This document shows positions 15,709 to 24,418 of a DNA stretch of 64,000 bases, piece after piece (positions within the stretch are counted from its first letter, which is position 1; each line of letters begins with the position of its first letter). Source of the stretch: Actinoplanes lutulentus (lineage in GTDB: Bacteria; Actinomycetota; Actinomycetes; Mycobacteriales; Micromonosporaceae); NCBI RefSeq assembly GCF_003259845.1, contig NZ_QLMJ01000009.1:186001-250000 (forward strand), in the 5' to 3' direction. Position numbers and translations under genes: made by a program. Below the pieces are notes generated by a model that was given only the letters and a program-made list of their open reading frames with translations, was not told where the DNA came from and made no database searches.

Positions 15709-17739
15709 ATGACGAACCCCGTAGTCGCCGAGCTCATCGCCCGCTCGAACCGCCTCGGCGCGGATCCCCGAACGACCAACTATGCCGGCGGCAACACGTC
15801 GGCCAAGGGCACCGACACCGACCCGGTCACCGGGACGCCCGTCGACCTTCTCTGGGTCAAGGGCTCCGGCGGCGACCTCGGCACGCTGACCGAGAACGGT
15901 CTCGCCGTGATCCGCCTCGACCGGCTCAAGAGCCTGCCCAGCGTCTATCCCGGTCTGGAGCGCGAGGACGAGATGGTCGCCGCGTTCGACTACTGCCTGC
16001 ACGGGCGGGGTGGCGCCGCGCCCAGCATCGACACCGCCATGCACGGGCTCGTCGACGTCCCGCACGTCGACCACCTGCACCCGGACGCCGGTATCGCCAT
16101 CGCGACCGCCGCGGACGGGCCCGCGCTCACCAAGGAGATCTTCGGTGACCGGGTGGTCTGGGTGGACTGGCGTCGTCCCGGGTTCCAGCTCGGGCTCGAC
16201 ATCGCCGCCGTGCAGAAGGCGAACCCGCAGGCGATCGGCGTGATCCTTGGCGGTCACGGCATCACCGCGTGGGGCGCCACGAGCGACGCCTGCGAGGCCA
16301 ACTCCAACGAGATCATCTCCACCGCCGCGGCCTATCTCGCCGAGCACGGCCGCAGCGCGCCTTTCGGCGCGGCGACCCATCAGCCTCTGGAGCAGACGGT
16401 ACGCGCGGAGCGAGCCGCCGCCCTGTTCCCGGTGATCCGCGGCCTCGCCTCGACGGACCGTACCCAGGTCGGCCACTACACCGACAGCGACGTGGTCCTC
16501 GACTTCGTCGGCAGCGAACGCCTCGCCGAGCTGGCGGCACTGGGCACGTCCTGCCCGGACCACTTCCTGCGTACCAAAGTGAAGCCCTTGGTCGTGGACA
16601 CGGCACCTGACGCGCCGCTCGAGGCCGTGATCGACCGGCTGAAGGAACTGCACGCCGCTTACCGGGACGACTACCGCGCCTACTACGAGCGGCACGCGAC
16701 CCCGGAGAGCCCGGCGATCCGTGGCGCCGACCCGGCGATCGTGCTGGTCCCGGGTGTCGGCATGTTCTCGTTCGGCGCGAACAAGCAGACCGCCCGGGTG
16801 GCCGGCGAGTTCTACGTCAACGCCATCAACGTGATGCGCGGCGCCGAGTCGGTCTCCCGGTACGCCCCGATCGACGAGTCGGAGAAGTTCCGCATCGAGT
16901 ACTGGTCGCTGGAGGAGGCGAAGCTGCAGCGGATGCCGAAGCCGAAGCCCCTCGCCACCCGGATCGCGTTCGTGACCGGCGGCGGCTCCGGCATCGGCCG
17001 GGCCATCGCGCTGCGGCTCGCCGCCGAGGGCGCCGTGGTGATCGTGGCCGACCGCGACGGCGAGGCCGCCGAGAACGTGGCCCGCGAGATCGGCGGCACC
17101 GACGCGGCGATCAGCGTGGTCGCCGACGTGACCGATGCCGAGGCGATCCACAAAGCGTTGGAAACCGGTGTCCTCGCGTTCGGCGGCGTCGACCTGGTCG
17201 TCAACAACGCCGGCCTCTCCATCTCGAAGCCGCTGCTGGAGACCACCGAACAGGACTGGGACCTGCAGCACGACGTGATGGCGAAGGGCTCGTTCCTGGT
17301 CGCCAAGGCCACCGCGAAAATCCTGATCGAGCAGGGCATCGGCGGCGACATCGTCTACATCTCCAGCAAGAACTCACTCTTCGCGGGACCGAACAACGTC
17401 GCCTACGGCGCCGCCAAAGCAGATCAAGCCCATCAGGTACGCCTTCTCGCGGCCGAACTGGGCGGGTACGGCATCAAGGTCAACGGCATCAACCCGGACG
17501 GTGTCGTCCGCGGCTCGGGCATCTTCTCCAGTGGCTGGGGAGCCAAGCGTGCCGCGGTCTACGGCGTGCCGGAGGAGAAGCTCGGCGAGTACTACGCGCA
17601 GCGCACCCTGCTCAAGCGTGAGGTGCTGCCGGAGCACGTGGCGAACGCGGTCTTCGTGCTGACGGCCGGCGAGCTGTCGCACACGACCGGCCTGCACGTT
17701 CCGGTGGACGCCGGTGTCGCGGCGGCGTTCCTGCGATGA
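15709..17739 (+). CDS. rhaEW: Bifunctional rhamnulose-1-phosphate aldolase / lactaldehyde dehydrogenase
   Basis: The 676-residue fusion has an N-terminal class II aldolase domain (about 1-410; NYAGGNTSAKG, HVDHLHPDAG with metal His residues, GGHGITAWG) and a C-terminal SDR domain (about 425-676; VTGGGSGIGRAIA, VVNNAGLS, YISSKNS, YGAAKADQ). The family cleaves L-rhamnulose-1-phosphate to dihydroxyacetone phosphate and L-lactaldehyde. The dehydrogenase half then oxidises the aldehyde, giving L-lactate. The SDR active-site Tyr and Lys are in NVAYGAAKA. It is the first gene of an operon whose next gene is the matching kinase, joined by an ATGA overlap. The name follows the Bacillus subtilis rhaEW-type fusion. 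A candidate LacI operator lies upstream. Confidence 0.92.
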   Translation: MTNPVVAELIARSNRLGADPRTTNYAGGNTSAKGTDTDPVTGTPVDLLWVKGSGGDLGTLTENGLAVIRLDRLKSLPSVYPGLEREDEMVAAFDYCLHGRGGAAPSIDTAMHGLVDVPHVDHLHPDAGIAIATAADGPALTKEIFGDRVVWVDWRRPGFQLGLDIAAVQKANPQAIGVILGGHGITAWGATSDACEANSNEIISTAAAYLAEHGRSAPFGAATHQPLEQTVRAERAAALFPVIRGLASTDRTQVGHYTDSDVVLDFVGSERLAELAALGTSCPDHFLRTKVKPLVVDTAPDAPLEAVIDRLKELHAAYRDDYRAYYERHATPESPAIRGADPAIVLVPGVGMFSFGANKQTARVAGEFYVNAINVMRGAESVSRYAPIDESEKFRIEYWSLEEAKLQRMPKPKPLATRIAFVTGGGSGIGRAIALRLAAEGAVVIVADRDGEAAENVAREIGGTDAAISVVADVTDAEAIHKALETGVLAFGGVDLVVNNAGLSISKPLLETTEQDWDLQHDVMAKGSFLVAKATAKILIEQGIGGDIVYISSKNSLFAGPNNVAYGAAKADQAHQVRLLAAELGGYGIKVNGINPDGVVRGSGIFSSGWGAKRAAVYGVPEEKLGEYYAQRTLLKREVLPEHVANAVFVLTAGELSHTTGLHVPVDAGVAAAFLR

Positions 17740-19115
17740 GCAAGGTTTTCGCGGCGGTCGACCTCGGTGCGTCCAGCGGACGCGTCGTGGTCGGCCGGTT
17801 CGGTGACAACGGGCTCGAACTGGACGTGGTGCACCGGTTCTCCAACGACCCGGTACGCGTCGGCGGCACCCTGCACTGGGACATCCTGTCGCTGCACCGC
17901 GGCATGATCGAGGGCCTGCGCAAGGCCGGCCCGGTGGACAGCATCGGCATCGACTCGTGGGCTGTCGATTACGGGCTGATCGACGCGAGCGGCGCGCTGC
18001 TCGGCAACCCTGTGCACTACCGGGACTCGCGGACCGACGGGATCGCCGCGGCGACCGACGACCTCTATGCGGTCAACGGGTTGCAGACGCTGCCGTTCAA
18101 CACGGTCTATCAGCTGATGGCGGCCCGGGACACACCGCAGTACGGGCTGGCGCGTCACCTGCTCCTGGTGCCGGACCTGCTGGCCTACTGGCTCACCGGT
18201 GAGATCGGGGCGGAGTACACGAACGCGTCGACCACGGGGCTGCTCGATGTGCGTACCCAAGAATGGTCGTTGAATTTGATCTCGGATTTGGGGTTGCGGG
18301 CCGAGGTGTTGCCTCCGGTCCGGCATCCCGGCGAGGTGATCGGCTTCCATGAGGGCACGCCGGTCGTGGCGGTCGGGTCGCATGACACCGCGTCGGCGAT
18401 CGTCGGGGTGCCGGCCGAGGGCAGCGACTTCGCCTACATCTCGTGCGGCACGTGGTCGCTGGTCGGCCTGGAACTGGACGAGCCGGTGCTCAGTGACGCG
18501 TCGCGCGAGGCGAACTTCACCAACGAGGGCGGCGTCGACGGGACGATTCGCTATCTGCGGAATGTCATGGGGCTGTGGCCGCTGCAGGAGTGCCTGCGCG
18601 AGTGGGGTTCGCCGGACCTGCCGGAGCTGCTGAAAGAGGCCGCCGCCGAACCCGGGCTGGCCTACGTCGTCGACCTCGACGACCCGGTGTTCATGCCGCC
18701 CGGCGACATGGAGGGCCGGCTGCGCAAGCTGGCCGGGCTGCCTGCCGAAGCCGGGCGGGCGACGATCACCCGGTGCATCCTGGACAGCCTGGCGCTCGCG
18801 CAACGGCGCGCGTTGCGCCAGGCCCAGGAGCTGTCCGGCCGTTCGGTGTCGAGTGTGCACCTGGTCGGCGGCGGAGCGTTGAACGCGCTGCTCTGCCAGC
18901 TGACCGCGGACGCCAGCGGCCTGCCGGTGCTCGCCGGACCGGTCGAGGCCACCGCGATCGGCAACCTGCTCGTCCAGGCCCGGGCGGCCGGGGTGGTCGA
19001 GGGGGGTCTGGATGCGATGCGGGCGCTGGTGCGCGAGACTCAACGCATCGTGCGTTATGAGCCGCGCGGCGACGATGCTGTCTGGCGGGCAGCGGCCACG
19101 CGGGCAGGGAGGTGA
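17736..19115 (+). CDS. rhaB: Rhamnulokinase
   Basis: The 459-residue FGGY-family kinase starts MSKVFAAVDLGASSGRVVVGRF, an actin-like phosphate loop. It continues with IGIDSWAVDYGLID and HYRDSRTDG, both typical of rhamnulokinases, and the C-terminal SVHLVGGGALNALLCQLTAD ATP-binding motif. It phosphorylates L-rhamnulose at C1 with ATP, supplying the aldolase encoded just upstream. The start codon ATG overlaps the aldolase stop by four bases, and its own TGA overlaps the next gene start (GTGA), so the genes are translationally coupled. L-rhamnose isomerase and a rhamnose transporter are not in the window and must lie elsewhere if the pathway is complete. Confidence 0.92.
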   Translation: MSKVFAAVDLGASSGRVVVGRFGDNGLELDVVHRFSNDPVRVGGTLHWDILSLHRGMIEGLRKAGPVDSIGIDSWAVDYGLIDASGALLGNPVHYRDSRTDGIAAATDDLYAVNGLQTLPFNTVYQLMAARDTPQYGLARHLLLVPDLLAYWLTGEIGAEYTNASTTGLLDVRTQEWSLNLISDLGLRAEVLPPVRHPGEVIGFHEGTPVVAVGSHDTASAIVGVPAEGSDFAYISCGTWSLVGLELDEPVLSDASREANFTNEGGVDGTIRYLRNVMGLWPLQECLREWGSPDLPELLKEAAAEPGLAYVVDLDDPVFMPPGDMEGRLRKLAGLPAEAGRATITRCILDSLALAQRRALRQAQELSGRSVSSVHLVGGGALNALLCQLTADASGLPVLAGPVEATAIGNLLVQARAAGVVEGGLDAMRALVRETQRIVRYEPRGDDAVWRAAATRAGR

Positions 19116-19849
19116 CCGTGCGGATCGCTCTTTTCGCCACCTGTCTGGCCGACACGCTGTTCCCGGAGGCTGCCAAGGCGACAGCGCTCTTGCTGGAGCG
19201 GCTCGGCCATGAGGTGGTGTTCCCGTTCGAGCAGACGTGTTGCGGGCAGATGCACGTGAACACGGGCTATCAGAAGGACGCGTTGCCGCTGGTGAAGCGG
19301 TATGTGAAGACGTTTGATCCTTATGACGTGATCGTGGCGCCGTCGGGATCGTGCGTCGGGTCGATTCGTCATCAGCACGCGATGGTCGCTGCCAAATACG
19401 GTGACGCGGGGCTGGCCTCCCGCGCGTCATCGGTGGGGGAGCGCACTTACGAATTGTCCGAGTTGCTCATCGACGTTCTCAAGATCGAGGATGTCGGCGC
19501 GTTCTATCCGCACAAGGTCACCTATCACCCGACCTGCCACAGCCTGCGGATGACCCGGGTCGGCGACAAGCCGCTGCGCCTGCTCCGGCAGGTGCGCGGC
19601 CTCGACCTGGTCGAGCTGCCGGCCGCCGAGCAGTGCTGCGGGTTCGGTGGCACGTTCGCGATCAAGAACGCCGAGACGTCGTCGGCGATGCTGGCCGACA
19701 AGATGACCAACATCGTCTCCACCGGCGCGGATGTCTGCAGCGCTGGTGACGCGTCCTGCCTCATGCACATCGGGGGTGGGTTGTCGCGGCTGCGGTCCGG
19801 GGTGCGCACGGTCCATCTTGCCGAGATCCTCGCCGCGACGGAGTCGTGA
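19112..19849 (+). CDS. lutA: L-lactate utilisation protein LutA (CCG-domain Fe-S oxidoreductase subunit)
   Basis: The 245-residue protein carries two cysteine-rich CCG domains: EQTCCGQMHVNTGYQ (about residues 47-61) and AEQCCGFGGTFAIKNAE (about 170-186). These features define the LutA/YkgE family of subunits of the LutABC complex, which oxidises L-lactate to pyruvate. The GTG at 19112 overlaps the rhaB stop; a second GTG two codons later is an alternative. Location in the rhamnulose operon makes sense because the aldolase-dehydrogenase fusion releases L-lactate. The next gene starts one base after the stop. Confidence 0.92.
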   Translation: MTVRIALFATCLADTLFPEAAKATALLLERLGHEVVFPFEQTCCGQMHVNTGYQKDALPLVKRYVKTFDPYDVIVAPSGSCVGSIRHQHAMVAAKYGDAGLASRASSVGERTYELSELLIDVLKIEDVGAFYPHKVTYHPTCHSLRMTRVGDKPLRLLRQVRGLDLVELPAAEQCCGFGGTFAIKNAETSSAMLADKMTNIVSTGADVCSAGDASCLMHIGGGLSRLRSGVRTVHLAEILAATES

Positions 19850-19850
19850 C

Positions 19851-21278
19851 ATGACCACTTTTCTGGGGATGCCGGCTACCGCTCCGCGGGGTGTCGGCAA
19901 TCTGCGCGGTGACCAGACGTTTCCGGAGGCGGCGCACGATGCCCTTGGCAACGATCAGATGCGGCGCAACCTGAGGCATGCCACCACGACTATTCGTGGC
20001 AAATCCGGCAAAGTCATCGGTGAGCTGCCGGATTGGCAGCGGCTTCGGGACGCCGGGTCGGCGATCAAGGCCGACGTGATGGCGCGGCTGCCTTTCTTAT
20101 TGGAGCAATTGGAACAGAACGTCACCGCAGCCGGTGGCATCGTGCACTGGGCCGCCGACGCCAACGAGGCCAATGCGATCGTCACCCGGCTCGTCAAGGA
20201 GACCGGTTCTGATCGCGTCATCAAGGTCAAGTCGATGGCGACCCAGGAGATCGGGCTCAACGAGGCCCTGGAGGAGGCCGGCATCGCGCCGGTCGAGACC
20301 GACCTCGCCGAGCTGATCGTCCAGCTTGGCCACGACAAGCCGAGCCACATCCTGGTGCCGGCGATCCACCGCAACCGCTCGGAGATCCGGGAGATCTTCC
20401 TGCGCGAGATGCCCGGCGTGGACCCCGCGCTGACGGATGATCCGCCGGTGCTCGCGGCGGCCGCCCGGCGTTATCTGCGGGAGACGTTCCTCTCGACCAC
20501 GGTGGCCGTGAGCGGCGCGAACTTCGCGATCGCCGACACCGGCACGCTCGCCGTCGTCGAATCCGAGGGCAACGGCCGGATGTGCCTCACCCTGCCGGAC
20601 ACGCTGATCACCGTGATGGGCATCGAGAAGGTGCTGCCGACCTGGCAGGACCTGGAGGTCTTCCTGCAACTGCTGCCCCGGGCGTCGACCGGGGAGCGGA
20701 TGAACCCGTACACCACGATGTGGACCGGGGTCACGCCCGGCGACGGCCCGCAGAACTTCCACCTGATCCTGCTGGACAACGGTCGCAGCGCGGTCCTCGC
20801 CGACGAGGCCGGCCGCTCGGCGCTGCACTGCATCCGCTGCTCGGCCTGTCTCAACGTGTGCCCGGTCTACGAGCGGACCGGCGGGCACGCGTACGGGTCG
20901 GTCTATCCCGGACCGATCGGCGCGATCCTGTCGCCGCAGCTCACCGGCATCGAGGACAACGCGTCACTGCCCTACGCGTCGTCGCTCTGCGGCGCCTGCT
21001 TCGACGCCTGCCCCGTCAAGATCGACATCCCGTCGATCCTCGTCCACCTGCGCAACGAGGTGCCACACCCGCGCGGCGAGCGCGCGGCGATGAAGGCGGC
21101 GGCTCGGATCATGGACAGACCCCGTTTGTACGCGTCAGCGCAGCGCGCCGCCAAACTGGCCCGCATCGCCGGGCGTCGTGGCCGGGGCCTGCCACCGCCA
21201 CTGACCGGGTGGACGGCCAGCCGTGATCTGCCGGAGATGCCGTCGCAGACGTTCCGTGATTGGTGGGCGGCCCGATGA
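19851..21278 (+). CDS. lutB: L-lactate utilisation protein LutB (LUD domain and 2x[4Fe-4S])
   Basis: The 475-residue protein has an N-terminal LUD domain (about 60-290; VKSMATQEIGLNEALEEAG, VSGANFAIADTGTLAVVESEGN). Two ferredoxin-type clusters follow: CIRCSACLNVCPVY at about 320-333 and CGACFDACPVKIDIP at about 380-394. LutB passes electrons from lactate oxidation with LutA and LutC at the membrane. ATG 19851 is one base after lutA and gives the family N-terminus; longer frames overlap lutA and are not supported. The stop overlaps the lutC start (ATGA). Confidence 0.93.
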   Translation: MTTFLGMPATAPRGVGNLRGDQTFPEAAHDALGNDQMRRNLRHATTTIRGKSGKVIGELPDWQRLRDAGSAIKADVMARLPFLLEQLEQNVTAAGGIVHWAADANEANAIVTRLVKETGSDRVIKVKSMATQEIGLNEALEEAGIAPVETDLAELIVQLGHDKPSHILVPAIHRNRSEIREIFLREMPGVDPALTDDPPVLAAAARRYLRETFLSTTVAVSGANFAIADTGTLAVVESEGNGRMCLTLPDTLITVMGIEKVLPTWQDLEVFLQLLPRASTGERMNPYTTMWTGVTPGDGPQNFHLILLDNGRSAVLADEAGRSALHCIRCSACLNVCPVYERTGGHAYGSVYPGPIGAILSPQLTGIEDNASLPYASSLCGACFDACPVKIDIPSILVHLRNEVPHPRGERAAMKAAARIMDRPRLYASAQRAAKLARIAGRRGRGLPPPLTGWTASRDLPEMPSQTFRDWWAAR

Positions 21279-21865
21279 GCGCGTCACGAGAGCTGATCCT
21301 GAGCCGGGTGCGTGCCGCATTGCGGGACGCGCTGGTGGTTCCCGAGGTGCCCCGGGACTATCGGCCCGCCGGGCGGCCCGTTGATCTCGACGTGCTGGTG
21401 GACCGGCTCGTCGACTACAAGGCCACGGTCCACCGGATTCGCGAGGATGAGATCGCGTCGACCGTGGAAGGGCTGGTCAGCGGTGCGGTACTCGTACCCT
21501 CGGGTCTGCCGCAAGAATGGCGCCCAGCCGGCGCCCTGGTCGACGACGGCCTCGCGCCGGACCGGATAGCGGCAGCCGCAGCGGTCCTGACCGCCGCGGC
21601 CGTGGCCGTGGCGGAGACCGGAACCATCGTCCTGGACGCCTCACCGGACCAGGGCCGGCGCATCATCACCCTGCTGCCGGACGTGCACATCATCGTGCTG
21701 CGGCCGGAACAGGTGGTCGCGGCGGTGCCGGACGCGGTCGCCCGGCTGGACGCGCGGCGGCCGCTGACCTGGATCAGCGGGCCGTCGGCGACGAGCGACA
21801 TCGAGCTGAACCGGGTCGAAGGGGTGCACGGCCCGCGAAACCTGCACGTGTTGTTGCTGGGTTAG
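21275..21865 (+). CDS. lutC: L-lactate utilisation protein LutC (LUD domain)
   Basis: The 196-residue LUD-domain protein begins MSASRELILSRVRAAL, as LutC proteins do. It has the conserved VAVAETGTIVLDASPDQGRR and WISGPSATSDIELNRVEGVHGPRNLHVLLL motifs near the C-terminus. It is the third subunit of the lactate oxidation complex. ATG 21275 overlaps the lutB stop, preferred over a GTG five codons earlier. It closes the five-gene operon. Its TAG shares four bases with the stop of the convergent 76-residue gene, leaving no room for a terminator. Confidence 0.93.
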   Translation: MSASRELILSRVRAALRDALVVPEVPRDYRPAGRPVDLDVLVDRLVDYKATVHRIREDEIASTVEGLVSGAVLVPSGLPQEWRPAGALVDDGLAPDRIAAAAAVLTAAAVAVAETGTIVLDASPDQGRRIITLLPDVHIIVLRPEQVVAAVPDAVARLDARRPLTWISGPSATSDIELNRVEGVHGPRNLHVLLLG

Positions 21866-22092
21866 TTCTCCGTTTGTCCCTGCGTTGCCGACTGATCTTG
21901 GCGGGCGCGGTGGCGGGCGACCATGGCGGTGACCTGGGCGAGGCTCTCGTCCAGGTCCATCGCGTCGCCGTTGCGCGCGTCGGCCCGGGTCTTGTCGATG
22001 ATCTCCTGGAACTCACGGCCCCAGTCGGTGCCGGGCACGATCGACGCTTCGACGGCGCGCAGCTGCTCTTCGAGGCGATCGGCGAAAGTCAT
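21862..22092 (-). CDS. Small hypothetical protein, helical
   Basis: The 76-residue product (MTFADRLEEQLRAVEASIVPG...) is charged and predicted helical, with a Gln/Asn-rich end (QDQSATQGQTEN). There is no signal peptide, membrane segment or recognised domain. Its start ATG 22092 and its codon pattern look like a real gene. It is convergent with lutC, overlapping it by four bases. Function unknown. Confidence 0.6.
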   Translation of the reverse strand: MTFADRLEEQLRAVEASIVPGTDWGREFQEIIDKTRADARNGDAMDLDESLAQVTAMVARHRARQDQSATQGQTEN

Positions 22093-22264
22093 GCCCGAAC
22101 CCTACCCGCGCGCACCCCGCGGGCAGGAGCGGTCGTGGTTCCTGCCCGGCTGGGGGTCGTGAAGCATTCCGTCTCGCCGCTGCGTGGTCCGGGGCCGGCT
22201 CTGCGCCGACGAGATCCCGCGCTGGTCAGGCGCTCGGACCGGCATGGACGCCCGTCGGCCGGGC

Positions 22265-22327
22265 GAGCCGTAGGTCAGGCATGTCATAGCCGTGCCATAA
22301 CCTCGCTGAGCGACGGCTCGAGGTCGC
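22265..22327. repeat. Single copy of the 63-bp GAGCCGTAG element
   Basis: This sequence aligns over its full length with the 63-bp tandem unit at 58944. Its outer ends, GAGCCGT (22265-22271) and ACGGCTC (22313-22319), are perfectly complementary, so this copy is the more palindromic one. It lies between the small gene at 21862 and the SUKH gene. Confidence 0.8.
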
Positions 22328-22397
22328 GGGCGGGGATTATCTAGACTGCGGCGGTGACTGTTGTCGATTGGTTGCCTGGCTGCCGGGCGGGTGTCGC

Positions 22398-23054
22398 GTG
22401 ATTGCGGACGCGTGGGCTCGGATTGAGGCGGTGCTGGCTGAGGTTCTGCCGGAGGCGGCCGGCAAGCTCGCCGGGCCCGCTGACCCCGCTGCGATCGACG
22501 CCGCTGAGACCGCGCTCGGGCTCACCCTGCCGAGCGACTTCCGGGCCAGCCTGCTTATCCACGACGGCACGGAGTGGGGGATGCCCCAGCCGGTGCCGCT
22601 GGACAGTCTCTACAGCGCCTCGGGCATCGTCGACGGTACGCGCATGTGGCGGGCGAACGCCGGCGACGATCAGCAGTTCGACAATCCGGGAGCCTGGGCC
22701 TACCTGATCGACAACGCGTTCCTCAGTGTCACCGGGCCGGTGCTGCCGAGAATGGATGCGGGTGGCCGGCGGGTCGTGGTGGGTGACATGAACGGCGACA
22801 TCTGGTGGTTCCTCGATCTCGCGCCGGCGCCGGGCGGCACCGTCGGGCAGGTGGTCCGGGTGGATATCGAGTCCGGGTGCTGGGACGTGATCGCACCCTC
22901 GTGGGAGCAGCTGCTGATCCGGTACGCGGAAGACCTGGAACGATCGGCGCTGAAGATCGACGAGACCGGGCCGTCCTGCGAGTGGGGCGAGTCGTCCGAC
23001 TATCCGGCTCCACGACCGGAGTGGCTCCGGGACGTCACGGCGGTCAGTCCGTGA
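22398..23054 (+). CDS. SMI1/KNR4 (SUKH) family protein
   Basis: The protein has about 218 residues. Early motifs are typical SUKH: WARIEAVLAEVLPEAAGKLAGPADPAAIDAAETALGLTLPSDFRASLLIHDG. A later tail carries WEQLLIRYAEDLE. Family members include immunity proteins against contact-dependent toxins and scaffold proteins. No toxin gene is adjacent, so immunity is possible but not shown. The GTG at 22398 follows a GGGCGG stretch 8 bases upstream; a TTG at 22368 would add ten residues. Its end overlaps the convergent hypothetical gene by 11 bases. Confidence 0.8.
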   Translation: MIADAWARIEAVLAEVLPEAAGKLAGPADPAAIDAAETALGLTLPSDFRASLLIHDGTEWGMPQPVPLDSLYSASGIVDGTRMWRANAGDDQQFDNPGAWAYLIDNAFLSVTGPVLPRMDAGGRRVVVGDMNGDIWWFLDLAPAPGGTVGQVVRVDIESGCWDVIAPSWEQLLIRYAEDLERSALKIDETGPSCEWGESSDYPAPRPEWLRDVTAVSP

Positions 23055-23841
23055 GAACGATCGTCCGGTCCGGCCCCCGCGAGGTCTCCTGGTCCGGATA
23101 AACGCGCAGCTCGTCGCCGTCGCGCACCACCCACGGCTCGGTCCACATCTCCTCGGGACCCGGCACCAGGACCCGGGTGACCGACAGTGCGGCGTCGTGG
23201 ATCAGCACCGAGTGGATGACGCTGACCAGGTCGCCCATCGTGTACTCCTGGGCCGGATGCTCGTCCGGGCCCTCGGCCGGCACCACGAAGAACCGGTCGT
23301 CGAGCCACCACCCGCTCGACGCCAGCCGCAGACCCGCGCCCACCCGCACACCGTCGATCCACAGCGACATCGACCATCGCACCGCCTGGTGCCGGTTGCC
23401 GGCGCTGAACCGCACCCGCACATCGTCGCCGCCGTAGAACGAGTCGCACCCGCCGGGCACCGGACCCTCCCGGTGCGGATCGACGCCGGCCGCCGGCAGC
23501 GGGTCCCGGGAGCAGATCGACGGCTCCGAGCACGCCCGATCCATCCGCCGCGTGCAGCCGAAACCCGCCGCCGCACAATCGCGCGGCGTCGCCCGGGTCA
23601 AAATCTCGATCAACTGCATTTGGTACGCGTCATCGCCCAGCATGTACCGGTATTCGTCCGACTCCTGCCACCGGGTGAACAGCTCCACCCCGGTCGCCGA
23701 GCGGCGCAGCCAGACCCGCCAGTGCTCGTCCGCCCACCGCCAGCGCCGGGCTCCGCGCAGGTCGATGGCTTCCGGAGGTTCTTGGAGAACCCGGATGATC
23801 TGTTCTTCCCGCTTGGTCTCGCGGCGCCGCCAGCCGGTCAT
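23044..23841 (-). CDS. Hypothetical protein, tryptophan- and arginine-rich
   Basis: The 265-residue frame starts MTGWRRRETKREEQIIRVLQEP. It contains several Trp-rich segments (RWRWADEHWRVWLRR, WSMSLWIDG, SSGWWLDDRFFVVP) and five Cys residues around 95-130. No domain is recognised, and no signal peptide or membrane segment is visible. It looks like a cytoplasmic beta-rich protein. It is followed on the same strand side by the membrane protein gene at 23858, 16 bases upstream of its start, suggesting co-transcription of the two. Function unknown. Confidence 0.65.
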   Translation of the reverse strand: MTGWRRRETKREEQIIRVLQEPPEAIDLRGARRWRWADEHWRVWLRRSATGVELFTRWQESDEYRYMLGDDAYQMQLIEILTRATPRDCAAAGFGCTRRMDRACSEPSICSRDPLPAAGVDPHREGPVPGGCDSFYGGDDVRVRFSAGNRHQAVRWSMSLWIDGVRVGAGLRLASSGWWLDDRFFVVPAEGPDEHPAQEYTMGDLVSVIHSVLIHDAALSVTRVLVPGPEEMWTEPWVVRDGDELRVYPDQETSRGPDRTIVLTD

Positions 23842-23857
23842 GTCACGCCTCGCCTCG

Positions 23858-24418
23858 TCAGCTGTCGCGGTGGTGTTTGTCGCGGACGGCCATCTCGACC
23901 TCGGCGATCCGGACGGCGTCCGCCCAGCCCTCCGGTAGGTCGGGCGGCCCGGGCCGGGTACGCAGAACCCGGCCGCCGGCGTGCAGCCGCATCGTGAGAT
24001 TCGAGGGCCGGCCGTCGTACACGTTGCGGACCACGTCGATCCGGCTCACCTCGCGGGCCGGATAGCTCGTCCGCCGGTGATCGCTGCCGGTCACCGTGAA
24101 CGCGTTGTTCCGCAGCTCGACGGCAACGATTGCCCTGCGGTCCATCAGGATCTCCCGGATGCCGAAGATCGCACCGACCGGAATGAGCAGCAGCGACAGC
24201 CAGAGCGCGTTCGGGATGGCGCCCATCAGCCCGCCGGCGCAGAAGATCAGCACCATCGGGATGGCGGAGGCCAGCAGGTAGATCCCGGCCTTACGCCAGG
24301 CGTACCCGGAATCGTCGGTCTCGGCACGCCAGATCACCAGCTCCGCTTCGGTCACGCCGACATCATCGGCGCCGATGTCAAGGAAGCCGGTCCCGGGTGC
24401 CCATAGGGTGATCTTCAT
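23858..24418 (-). CDS. Membrane protein with two TM helices, unknown function
   Basis: The 186-residue frame from ATG 24418 contains adjacent membrane helices (GIYLLASAIPMVLIFCAGGLMG and NALWLSLLLIPVGAIFG). A basic, strand-rich cytoplasmic part follows (RRAIVAVELRNNAFTVTGSD...SRIDVV). A GTG at 24355 (VTEAELVIWRAE) is an alternative start giving 165 residues. If ATG 24418 is right, it overlaps by two bases the start codon of the divergent alcohol dehydrogenase gene, which is unusual. The shorter form would leave about 60 bases between the genes and is perhaps likelier. Probably co-transcribed with the hypothetical gene downstream. Confidence 0.6.
   Translation of the reverse strand: MKITLWAPGTGFLDIGADDVGVTEAELVIWRAETDDSGYAWRKAGIYLLASAIPMVLIFCAGGLMGAIPNALWLSLLLIPVGAIFGIREILMDRRAIVAVELRNNAFTVTGSDHRRTSYPAREVSRIDVVRNVYDGRPSNLTMRLHAGGRVLRTRPGPPDLPEGWADAVRIAEVEMAVRDKHHRDS

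Noticed and set aside
15054..15779. Minus-strand frame rich in Ser-Glu-Pro and Ser-Gln-Pro
   Set aside because: It is a 9-bp minisatellite and overlaps the rhamnulose operon promoter and start.
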